From Pseudosporangium ferrugineum (lineage in GTDB: Bacteria; Actinomycetota; Actinomycetes; Mycobacteriales; Micromonosporaceae): a DNA stretch of 64,000 bases. The translations under genes and the position numbers were made by a program. Shown here piece by piece: positions 8,253 through 15,472 of this stretch (within the stretch, counting starts at the first letter, position 1; every line of letters starts with the position of its first letter). The notes under the pieces were generated by a model. The model did no database searches. It was not told the DNA's origin and worked only from the letters and a program-made list of their open reading frames with translations. The stretch spans positions 1-64,000 of the forward strand of contig NZ_PVZG01000025.1 in NCBI RefSeq assembly GCF_003002065.1, in the 5' to 3' direction.

Positions 8253-9583
8253 GGCTGGGGCTGCGCACGCGGGTCAGCGCCGCCTTCGCCGTCGGCGCCC
8301 TGGTGTTGTCCGCCTGCGTGTCGATGGTCTCGTACGAGCTGGCGCGCAGCACGCTGATCAGCGAACGGGAACGGACGGCGGTGCGCGCAACGTACTTCGA
8401 CGCCGCGGTGGTCGATGCGGGCCTTCCCCGCTCGTCCGACGTGGGGGAGGTACTGCGGTCGCTGGACACGGGCGCCGACCGGTACGTGCTCCTGTATCGC
8501 AATGGGCAGTGGTACTCCCGTGGCGCCGACCCTGCGGCCGGTTCGGCTATTCCGCCCGAGCTGCAGGAGACCACCGCGCAAGGAGACGCGGGAAGTCAGC
8601 GCGTGCGGGTGGACGGTGAAACGGCTCTGGTCATCGGGATCCCCCTGTCCTCGGGCGTCTTCTACGAGGTGATCTCCCTGGCGGAACTCGAGCGCACCCT
8701 GCAGCTCCTTGGCGTCGTGCTGACCGCGGTGGCGATCATGGTTGCCGGGGGTGGGGCCGCGGTGGGCTGGTACGTGACCCGGCACGCTTTGCGTCCCCTG
8801 ACCGCCGTGGCCGCCGCGGCCCGCAACATCGCCGACGGTGACCTCGACACCCGGCTGGACCCGGACGCCGAACCGGACCTCGCCGCGCTGTCGGCCTCGT
8901 TCAACCACATGGCCGACCAGCTGGCCCGCCGCATCGAACGCGACCGCCGGTTCGCCGCGGACGTCAGCCACGAGCTGCGCTCGCCGTTGCAGACCCTGTC
9001 GGCGGCTGTCAGCGTGGTGGACCGCCGCCGCGACGGCATGGACCCGAAGGCGGCCGCGGCGGTCGGGCTGATCAGCGAGGAGGTCGGCCGCTTCCAGGAC
9101 CTGGTGAACGATCTGCTCGAGCTGGCCCGCAGCGACCGGCCGGCGGAGCGCGAACCCACCGACATGCCCGAGCTCGTCGCGCGGGTCTGCCGGAGCCGTG
9201 CCCTCCCCGAGCAGCTGCTCGAGGTCGAGCCGGGCACGCCCGGGACGTGGCCCGTGGAGCGGCGCCGGATGGAGCAGGCCCTGGGCAACCTGCTCGACAA
9301 CGCGGTGCGCTACGGCGGAGGAGCGATCGCCGTGCGCCTTTCCTGTCTCGGCGACCGGCACGTCCTCGAGGTCGACGACGCCGGCCCGGGCGTGGCGGAG
9401 GAGAACCGTACGGTCATCTTCGACCGCTTCGTGCGCGGTTCGGCGGCCAACGCACGCGGCGACGGCGACGGCACGGGCCTGGGCCTGTCCATCGTGGCGC
9501 GGCACGCCGCCGCGCACGGCGGCACGGTCAGCGTCGGCGAGCGCCCCGGTGGCGGCGCCAGGTTCCGAATGGAGTTCCCATGA
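8249..9583 (+). CDS. Sensor histidine kinase (MtrB-like)
   Basis: 444 residues: transmembrane helix about 12-30, extracytoplasmic domain about 31-150 including VLLYRNGQWYS, a second helix about 160-180, HAMP about 182-232, phospho-acceptor His in ADVSHELRSPLQ, and a catalytic ATPase domain with N-box LLDNAVRYG, DDAGPG and GTGLGLSIV. The outer domain with a bulky 'output' loop and the Phe-Arg-rich helix before the His box resemble MtrB. Translationally coupled to the regulator and to the following lipoprotein gene. Confidence 0.92.
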   Translation: MRLGLRTRVSAAFAVGALVLSACVSMVSYELARSTLISERERTAVRATYFDAAVVDAGLPRSSDVGEVLRSLDTGADRYVLLYRNGQWYSRGADPAAGSAIPPELQETTAQGDAGSQRVRVDGETALVIGIPLSSGVFYEVISLAELERTLQLLGVVLTAVAIMVAGGGAAVGWYVTRHALRPLTAVAAAARNIADGDLDTRLDPDAEPDLAALSASFNHMADQLARRIERDRRFAADVSHELRSPLQTLSAAVSVVDRRRDGMDPKAAAAVGLISEEVGRFQDLVNDLLELARSDRPAEREPTDMPELVARVCRSRALPEQLLEVEPGTPGTWPVERRRMEQALGNLLDNAVRYGGGAIAVRLSCLGDRHVLEVDDAGPGVAEENRTVIFDRFVRGSAANARGDGDGTGLGLSIVARHAAAHGGTVSVGERPGGGARFRMEFP

Positions 9584-10155
9584 CGTACCGGACATGGATG
9601 GCATTCATCGGCCTGCTGACTGTCCTGGTGCTGGGGTCCTGCGGCCTGCCGGCCGAGGACCAGCCACATCGGGTTGAGCTACCGCGGCGGGCTCTGACCA
9701 GCCCCGCCTCCCAGGGCCCGACCACGGAACCGCCGGGTGAGGTCGTGGAGGTGCTCTGCCTGGTGCGTGACGGCCGCCTGGTGCAAACCGTACGCCGGGT
9801 CGGCGCGGCACCCACTCCGCAGCGGCAGGCGGAGCACCTGGCAGCGGGGCCGACCGAGGTCGAACGCGCGACGGGACTTACCACCGCGCTGGCAACGACG
9901 TCGCTCACGGTGGACGTGCCGGCCGGCGGTACGGAGGCGCGGGTGGACGTCGCCGAGACCGACGAGAGTAACGCCCGCAGCGACGAGACCATCGCGTACG
10001 GCCAGATCGTCTGCACGCTCACCTCCCGGGCGGACGTCAGCTCCGTGGTGTTCACCCGGGCGGGCGAGGTGCTACAGGTGCCCCGCGCAGACGGATCGCT
10101 GTCTCGAGGCCCGTTGCGTGCTGACGACTACGCCAGCCTCATTGCGCCATCCTGA
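9580..10155 (+). CDS. GerMN-domain lipoprotein (LpqB/CseA-like accessory)
   Basis: 191 residues. The signal peptide ends in VLVLGSC (lipobox). A GerMN-like domain spans about 50-150 (VEVLCLVRDGRLVQTVRRV, then TPQRQAEHLAAGPTEVERATGL). Its start overlaps the kinase stop (ATGA), making a regulator-kinase-lipoprotein unit like mtrAB-lpqB. However, it lacks the large beta-propeller part of LpqB, being one third as long. A role modulating the kinase from outside the membrane is inferred from that parallel. Confidence 0.78.
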   Translation: MTYRTWMAFIGLLTVLVLGSCGLPAEDQPHRVELPRRALTSPASQGPTTEPPGEVVEVLCLVRDGRLVQTVRRVGAAPTPQRQAEHLAAGPTEVERATGLTTALATTSLTVDVPAGGTEARVDVAETDESNARSDETIAYGQIVCTLTSRADVSSVVFTRAGEVLQVPRADGSLSRGPLRADDYASLIAPS

Positions 10156-10171
10156 GCCGAGCCCGCAGGTA

Positions 10172-10187
10172 GTCACGCGATTGTCAT
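10172..10187 (+). promoter_or_regulatory. GTCA direct repeat upstream of the first BON gene
   Basis: GTCAC at 10172 and GTCAT at 10183, ending 72 bases before the BON-domain ATG and in the same orientation. Confidence 0.6.
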
Positions 10188-10259
10188 TGAGCCGCGTGAC
10201 ACTCGCCATACCATCCGGGAAGCGTGGTGCAGGACGGAACCGCACGGTAGGAGCTGGCC

Positions 10260-10571
10260 ATGTATTACTGGTGGTACACAGATTGGTACAACGGGCCAGG
10301 TTATGCGCCACGGTCCCGGAAGCGCGACGATCCCACGCCCGTGTCCGACCGTGACCACCTCATCCTGCGGGCGGTGGCCGATGCGCTGTTCACCGACCCG
10401 GAGGTCACCGGCGGGCACATCAACCTCGGCGTGCAGAACGGCGTGGTGATCCTCGACGGCGACGTCGACTCCGAGCCGACCCGTTCGGCGGCCGCCGCCT
10501 GCGCGTGGACGGTCGAGGGCGTGACCGACGTGTGCAACGCCCTGACCGTCACGAAGAGGCGCCGTCGCTGA
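10260..10571 (+). CDS. BON-domain protein, paralogue 1
   Basis: 103 residues with no signal peptide. An aromatic N-terminus (MYYWWYTDWYNG) is followed by a BON domain (about 30-98): DHLILRAVADALFTDP, then VQNGVVILDGDVDS and CAWTVEGVTDVCNAL. BON domains bind phospholipid or envelope surfaces. It is closely related to the BON protein at 62616-63023, and both have a GTCA repeat about 75-110 bases upstream, suggesting shared control. Confidence 0.85.
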   Translation: MYYWWYTDWYNGPGYAPRSRKRDDPTPVSDRDHLILRAVADALFTDPEVTGGHINLGVQNGVVILDGDVDSEPTRSAAAACAWTVEGVTDVCNALTVTKRRRR

Positions 10572-10599
10572 GCATGCACGCTCACGATCGGGAGCAGTC

Positions 10600-11241
10600 A
10601 TGAAAATCTTCTCGTCCGCAACTCCCACCTCCGTCCCCGGCCCTCGCGGGCCGTCATCCGCCGACGCCGGCGAGGTGCGCGTCGGCCTGGCGCAGCGGGT
10701 CATCGCCGTCCACGACGACCATGCCGGAGCCGAGGCGACGGTGCGCCTGCTCGACGACGCCGGCTTCCCGGTCCATCGGGCGGCGATCGTCGGCCGTGGG
10801 CTCACCACCGTGGAGTCCGCCACCGGCTGGTTGTCCAGCGCCGAGGTCACGGGCCGGGGTGCCGTCTCCGGCCTGGCCGTCGGAGCGTTGACCGGATGGA
10901 TCCTCGTAGTCGTGGACCTCGTCACCCCTGCCGTGCCCTCCGCGTGGCTCGTCGTGAACGCCGCAGTCCTCGGTGCGGTGCTCGGTGCCGTGATCGGTCT
11001 CATCGGCTACGCCGCGACCCGTGGCCGTCGTTCGGTCACCACCGAGCCGAAGCTCATCGCCACCCACTACGACGTACAGGTCGACGCGGAGCTGGCAGAC
11101 CGGGCGGTGCGCCTGGTGGAATCGCAGGCCCGGCGGTCCGATCACGCCGGAGGCGAGGAAACGCCGGCCGGTCCGCCGGTGGCCACCAGGAACTCCTCCG
11201 CGTCGAAGTCCTCGTACGAGTCCGCGCCTCCCAGGTCGTAA
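10600..11241 (+). CDS. General stress protein (17M/YflT-like) with membrane segments
   Basis: 213 residues. An N-terminal domain (about 30-80) has VIAVHDDHAGAEATVRLLDDAGF and the pattern of general stress protein 17M-like domains. Two Gly/Ala-rich transmembrane segments follow (about 88-140), then HYDVQVDAELADRAVRLV. The start is fixed by GGGAG five bases upstream. The last about 33 residues (from RRSDHAGG) look non-conserved and are encoded opposite the 3' end of the next gene, a 100-base tail-to-tail overlap. Confidence 0.72.
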   Translation: MKIFSSATPTSVPGPRGPSSADAGEVRVGLAQRVIAVHDDHAGAEATVRLLDDAGFPVHRAAIVGRGLTTVESATGWLSSAEVTGRGAVSGLAVGALTGWILVVVDLVTPAVPSAWLVVNAAVLGAVLGAVIGLIGYAATRGRRSVTTEPKLIATHYDVQVDAELADRAVRLVESQARRSDHAGGEETPAGPPVATRNSSASKSSYESAPPRS

Positions 11242-11612
11242 TCGTTGAAGTAGGCGCCGTAGGTGAACGTGCGTACCACGCCGGTCACGGTGACTTCCTC
11301 ACCGCGCTCCGCCTCGATACCTGGTGCGGAAAGGACGAGCAGCGAGTCGTCGCCGTACTCCTCGCCGGTCAGCACGAACGACCGATCGGTGATCACCTTG
11401 CTGACCCGCGCGGTCACGGTGACAGTGCGACCGATGTACGCGTCGTTGCTGAAGTAGGGGTCGGTGATCGCGCCCACCGGGGGACTTGGCTGCACGGGTG
11501 CCGTCGTCGGCACCTCCGTACCGTCACCGACGCCGCATGATCCGGCGGCGAGCGGCAGCGCCGCGAGCAGGGGGATCAGCAGCGTCCGGGCCAGGACCGT
11601 CTTCATGGACAC
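11142..11612 (-). CDS. OB-fold lipoprotein, paralogue 2
   Basis: 156 residues. Signal peptide with lipobox LAAGSC, a Pro-rich linker, then VTVTARVSKVITDRSFVL, LLVLSAPG, VTVTGVVRTFTYGAY and a strongly acidic end (YEDFDAEEFL). It shares core motifs with the lipoproteins at 5738-6184 and 17358-17801. The start is GTG 11612 (GGAAGGA just upstream) or ATG 11606. It converges on and overlaps the general stress gene by 100 bases. Confidence 0.75.
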   Translation of the reverse strand: MSMKTVLARTLLIPLLAALPLAAGSCGVGDGTEVPTTAPVQPSPPVGAITDPYFSNDAYIGRTVTVTARVSKVITDRSFVLTGEEYGDDSLLVLSAPGIEAERGEEVTVTGVVRTFTYGAYFNDYDLGGADSYEDFDAEEFLVATGGPAGVSSPPA

Positions 11613-11767
11613 GTCGTTCCTTCCGGTCGGGGCGGTCGTCCGACCAGTGCCTTACCGGTCGAGGCCGCGGCCAATCGCCGCGTCGGCACGGGTTCTGCGC
11701 TGTAGTACCGGGGCGCGACGGCGCCGGCAGGTGACCGCGCGCCCCGACTGACGTCTGGAGACAGCAC

Positions 11768-12574
11768 GTGGACTCTTCTCTGTCGACCGCGCACGCCCTG
11801 CTCGGTGCTCTCGCCATCACCGTCGTCCTGGCCGGGTTGCACCTTGCCGCTCCGCGCATCCGACGGCTGCCACTGGTGCCCGAGGCGGCCACCGGGTCGT
11901 TCGCCGGCGGTCTCGCCGTTGCGTATGTGTTCCTGCACCTGCTGCCGGAGATCGCCGAGGGCAACGAAGCGGTCGGCGCGGCCCTGACCGACGTGCTCGA
12001 ACCCACGCCCCTCATCGACCTGGGCATCTTCCTCGTCGCGCTGGCCGGGTTCACCGCGTTCTTCGCCATGGAGCGCCTGGCCGATCGGCGCGTCGGCGCC
12101 CGGACAGGGGATCGCGCCGTGAACCCGGCCGGCGCGGCAGCAGGGCGGCCACCGGCGGGGGTGTACTGGTTGCACCTGGGCTCGTTCGTGGTCTACAACG
12201 CGTTGATCACCTACACGATGCCGCTGCGGCTACGGACCGGTGTGCTCTTCGCGTTGTTGTTCACCGTCGCGATGGGCCTGCATTTCGTGCTCACCGACCG
12301 GGGCCTCGAGGAGCGCTACGGTGCCCGCTTCGACCGCACCGGCCGGCTGATCCTCACTGGTGGACTGCTGCTGGGCTGGGCGGCTGCCGCCCTCGCCGCC
12401 CCCACCAGCACCCTGCTCGTCGCGCTGCTGACCGCGCTGCTCGGCGGCTCCATCCTGCTCAACGTGTTCAAGGAGGAGATCCCGTCCGGCCGTCGAACCA
12501 GCTTCGGCTGGTTCCTCACCGGCCTTGCCCTGTACGCGGGCCTGCTCGCCGCCGTCACCGCCGTGAGCGAGTGA
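11768..12574 (+). CDS. Multi-pass membrane protein, ZIP-like
   Basis: 268 residues with about eight hydrophobic helices. The second helix contains AGGLAVAYVFLHLLPE, resembling the His/Glu-bearing helix of ZIP metal transporters. LHFVLTDRGLEERYG and LLGGSILLNVFKEEIP follow. The other conserved ZIP metal-site helix is not clear, so transport of a metal is only a suggestion. GTG start at 11768 with GGAG seven bases upstream. It faces the ion-channel gene tail to tail across a hairpin. Confidence 0.65.
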   Translation: MDSSLSTAHALLGALAITVVLAGLHLAAPRIRRLPLVPEAATGSFAGGLAVAYVFLHLLPEIAEGNEAVGAALTDVLEPTPLIDLGIFLVALAGFTAFFAMERLADRRVGARTGDRAVNPAGAAAGRPPAGVYWLHLGSFVVYNALITYTMPLRLRTGVLFALLFTVAMGLHFVLTDRGLEERYGARFDRTGRLILTGGLLLGWAAAALAAPTSTLLVALLTALLGGSILLNVFKEEIPSGRRTSFGWFLTGLALYAGLLAAVTAVSE

Positions 12575-12600
12575 GGCGCCGTGTCGGCCGACGGCGTCTC
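12573..12600. terminator. Bidirectional hairpin between convergent genes
   Basis: GAGGCGCCGT (12573-12582) pairs with ACGGCGTCTC (12591-12600), with one mismatch and an 8-base loop. It overlaps the stop codons of both convergent genes. No T tract, as is common in high-GC actinobacteria. Confidence 0.55.
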
Positions 12601-13648
12601 AGCGGTAACCGAAGTGGTCCCGCACCTCCGAGCAGGCCGGCGCCCATGACGATCGAAGGCGTTCGAAATCTGCGTACGCCTGCGGTTGGTCGCGTACCGG
12701 AACTCCACCCGCCGCCAGCCGACGATGTAGTTCCCGCGGGTCGGGTCCGGCCGAACCGTGGTGTGCTTCCCCGGCAGCGCCGAGGTGGAGTTGCCGGGCC
12801 TGTCCCCGGAGTACGCCGGTGGCCGAGTCGAAGGCGGCGCGAACCACGGGCCCGCCGACCAGGGCGGGTTGCCGGGCGGGATCGACCATCGTGCGGACGA
12901 GGGTGAGGATCTCCAGCAGATCGGGCAGGGTCACCGGCAGTGCGCTCTCATCGTCGGGGATGTGGAAGTAGTGCAGCACCGGATAATGCGCCTGGCCCTG
13001 GACGACTCGTTGCAGCGTGCTGGTGACCTGGCTCAGCCAGCCGGTGAACTGCTCCACCGCCCGTGCCTCGTGCAGGGTGACGAGGAACCGCACGGCGTCG
13101 TGGCCGCGGTCGCGTCCGATGAAACGGCTGATCTCTCGCGCGAGCGAGGTGGTGGTGGTCAGTGTCCCGTACACGCTGAACAGGTAGCTGGTCGATGCGC
13201 TGAACAGGGAGAAGCCGATGACGGCCTCGCCGACGGCCAGCAGGCGCAGCGCCGAGGTGCTGGCGTAGACGTCGCCGATGCCCAGGGTCGTCGCGCAGTA
13301 GCCGCTGTAGTACAGGGCGGTCTGCCAGGTCACCTCGCCGCTGCTGCCGATCGGCAGGGACAACCCGCCGACCAGCGGCAGGTAGATCAGTGTGAACGCG
13401 ACGACCAGCTGGCCGATCCACAACGCCGCGGTCAGCGGGACCAGCAGCGGACCGCCGAGCCCCAGCACCCGGCGCCGGTAGCGGGCCGGGACGACGGCGG
13501 CCACCCGTCGCCACACCGCCCACGCCCTGCGGTACACCCATCCGGTCACGTGGCCCGGTCCGCCGCGGGGTACGAAGACGGTGCCGAAGACATCGGTCAG
13601 CAGAAGCACCAGCCAGACCACACCGAGCGCGAACATCAGCCACCGCAC
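12599..13648 (-). CDS. Two-pore-helix potassium-type ion channel
   Basis: 349 residues. Membrane helices at about 5-20, 65-90 and 135-160 flank a pore loop with SGYCATTLGIGDVYAST. The filter TLGIGD replaces the usual T(V/I)GYGD, so selectivity for potassium is likely but not certain. The cytoplasmic C-terminus (about 190 residues) has no recognised RCK nucleotide domain. The GTG at 13648 is favoured because a SigB-like -10 ends only about 10 bases upstream, implying a nearly leaderless message. Confidence 0.78.
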   Translation of the reverse strand: MRWLMFALGVVWLVLLLTDVFGTVFVPRGGPGHVTGWVYRRAWAVWRRVAAVVPARYRRRVLGLGGPLLVPLTAALWIGQLVVAFTLIYLPLVGGLSLPIGSSGEVTWQTALYYSGYCATTLGIGDVYASTSALRLLAVGEAVIGFSLFSASTSYLFSVYGTLTTTTSLAREISRFIGRDRGHDAVRFLVTLHEARAVEQFTGWLSQVTSTLQRVVQGQAHYPVLHYFHIPDDESALPVTLPDLLEILTLVRTMVDPARQPALVGGPVVRAAFDSATGVLRGQARQLHLGAAGEAHHGSAGPDPRELHRRLAAGGVPVRDQPQAYADFERLRSSWAPACSEVRDHFGYR

Positions 13649-13657
13649 CGGGACCAG

Positions 13658-13682
13658 GTATCCGCACTGCCGGGGAACAAAC
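13658..13682 (-). promoter_or_regulatory. SigB/SigF-type promoter upstream of the ion channel gene
   Basis: Minus-strand GTTTGT (13682-13677), 13 bases, GGATAC (13663-13658). The -10 lies about 10 bases from the GTG start, so the transcript would have almost no leader. Confidence 0.6.
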
Positions 13683-13705
13683 GACGTCCGCGACGCTGTT
13701 CGCCG

Positions 13706-14245
13706 TCAGGGGCGCACGTGGCGGGCCGCGAGCAGGTCGCTGCCGCGTACATCGCTGAGCAGCTCCGGGGCGATGGTCTCGCCTCGGCGCAGCACGCTGA
13801 CGGAGCCGGTCCGTTCGAGGATGACGGCGGTGACCTCGTCGTACCGGTGGATGCCGGCCAGCCGCAGCTGCTGCCGGAGCTCGTCCTCCACCATGTGGGT
13901 CACCCGGAGGTGGTCGTGCAGCACGGCGCCGTCAGCCATGAGCAGGATCGGCTGGTTGGTGATGGCCGCGGCGACACGGCGGTTCCGCCGGACGGCGCCG
14001 AAAAGCGCCTGCAGGATCAACAGCGTGCCCATGCCCAGCAGCCCGGCGGTCAGCGTCGGGGTGTAGCCCAGCACCGCCCGCCCCATGACGGCGCCGAACG
14101 CGACGGTGGCCGCCAGGTCGAAGCTGGACATCATGGCGAACGCCCGCTGCCCGACGATCCGAAGCATGATCAGGAAAGCCACGTACAAGCCGATGGTGGA
14201 CCCGACCACGGTCACGGCGTCCCACCACCCCAGACCCCATCGCAC
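13706..14245 (-). CDS. DUF421 (YetF-like) membrane protein
   Basis: 179 residues. Three N-terminal helices contain MLRIVGQRAFAMMSSFDLAATVAFGAVMG, the DUF421 hallmark. A cytoplasmic domain follows with NQPILLMADGAVL and a regularly spaced DELRQQLRLAGI segment. Function of the family is unknown. GAAGGGAG lies six bases before the GTG start. It follows the AI-2E gene by 27 bases on the same strand. Confidence 0.85.
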   Translation of the reverse strand: MRWGLGWWDAVTVVGSTIGLYVAFLIMLRIVGQRAFAMMSSFDLAATVAFGAVMGRAVLGYTPTLTAGLLGMGTLLILQALFGAVRRNRRVAAAITNQPILLMADGAVLHDHLRVTHMVEDELRQQLRLAGIHRYDEVTAVILERTGSVSVLRRGETIAPELLSDVRGSDLLAARHVRP

Positions 14246-14272
14246 GCGCGTCTCCCTTCACCACGTCGCGCC

Positions 14273-15400
14273 TCATCCGGCGGGCGAGCCGCCGACCGGC
14301 GCGGGCTCGTCGTCCGGATCCGGCGTGCTTGCGTCGTCCTGTTGTTGTTCTTCTTCGGGGTCCTCGTTCCGATAGCCCAGCGTCGTGTGATACGCCACCG
14401 CGCACATCGGGACCGCGATCAAGGCTCCGGCCACGCCGGCGGCCAGCGTGCCGGCGGTGACGGCCAGCAGCGTGACCACGGGGTGCAGACGGATGGCGCG
14501 GCGCATCACCAGCGGCTGGAGAAGGTTGCCCTCGAGTTGCTGCACGATCACGACGGCGGCGATGACGATGAGCGCGTCGCGGGGGCCGTTGGTGACCAGC
14601 GTGACCAGCGCCGCCGCCGCGCCGGCCACGGTCGCCCCGATGATCGGTACGAACGCCGAGACGAACGTGAGCACCGCCAGGGACAGGGCCAGCGGTACCT
14701 TCAGGATGAACAAGGCGGCCCCGATACCGATGGCGTCCACCGCCGCGACAGCCGCGGTCCCGTGCGTGTAGGCGATGAGGGTGTGCCACCCGGACCGTCC
14801 GGCTCGGTCCACCCGGTCGGCCCGCGGGGACCCCACGAGCCGGACCAGCCAGCACCACATCTGTTCACCGTCGCGCAGGAAGAAGAACAGCAGGAAGATC
14901 GCCAGCAGTGCCGAGGCCAGGAACTCCGCCGCGCTCGTCGCGCCCGCGACGGGGCTGGGCAGCGCCCGCCGGGCGGCGTCCGCCGCGGCCGCGGTGATCT
15001 CGTCGAGCCGTCGGGCGTCGAGACCGGGCAGGGTGTCCAGCGCGCTCTGCCGGAGCCGGTCGATACCCTCGACCACCTGCGCGCGAAGGTCGTCGAGCTC
15101 CGACGTGGCCCGCCGTCCGATCAGGTACGAGACTCCGGCGAGCAGTGCCAGCAGCCCGGTGACACCGGCCAGAGCAGCGAGGGTGGCCGGCGCTCCCCAG
15201 CGTCTCAACCGCTCGGTGAGCGGGCCGATGAGGGCCGCGAGCAGGAGCGCCACGATGATCGCCATCGTCATGGGAGCGAGCCGGAGCAGCACGCGGACCA
15301 GCAGGTAGGCGGCTGTGGCGAGCACCAGGACGGCGGCGACGTTCACGGCGGCCCGGACGACTGGCCTCGAGCGTTCGGGTACCTCTGTCCGCGGCGGCAT
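14273..15400 (-). CDS. AI-2E family transporter / permease
   Basis: 375 residues with about seven helices. Two N-terminal helices precede a long hydrophilic loop with RATSELDDLRAQVVEGIDRL. The conserved C-terminal block contains AFVPIIGATVAGAAAALV, VIVQQLEGNLLQPLVMRRAI and HPVVTLLAVTAGTLAAG. The family exports or exchanges small solutes. The ATG at 15400 is chosen over the longer frame because GAGGGG lies six bases upstream. The acidic C-terminus (EDPEEEQQQDDAS) is unusual. First gene of a pair with DUF421. Confidence 0.85.
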   Translation of the reverse strand: MPPRTEVPERSRPVVRAAVNVAAVLVLATAAYLLVRVLLRLAPMTMAIIVALLLAALIGPLTERLRRWGAPATLAALAGVTGLLALLAGVSYLIGRRATSELDDLRAQVVEGIDRLRQSALDTLPGLDARRLDEITAAAADAARRALPSPVAGATSAAEFLASALLAIFLLFFFLRDGEQMWCWLVRLVGSPRADRVDRAGRSGWHTLIAYTHGTAAVAAVDAIGIGAALFILKVPLALSLAVLTFVSAFVPIIGATVAGAAAALVTLVTNGPRDALIVIAAVVIVQQLEGNLLQPLVMRRAIRLHPVVTLLAVTAGTLAAGVAGALIAVPMCAVAYHTTLGYRNEDPEEEQQQDDASTPDPDDEPAPVGGSPAG

Positions 15401-15472
15401 GATTCCCCTCGTCGGCGCCGCCACGAACTGTGCCCGCGGAACCGTCGGCGCGTCAGCCGCCTCGACTACCCG

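Noticed and set aside
11690..11720. GTTCTG-N13-GGGCGC before the ZIP-like gene at 11768
   Set aside because: The -10 has no A/T, so it is too weak to list.
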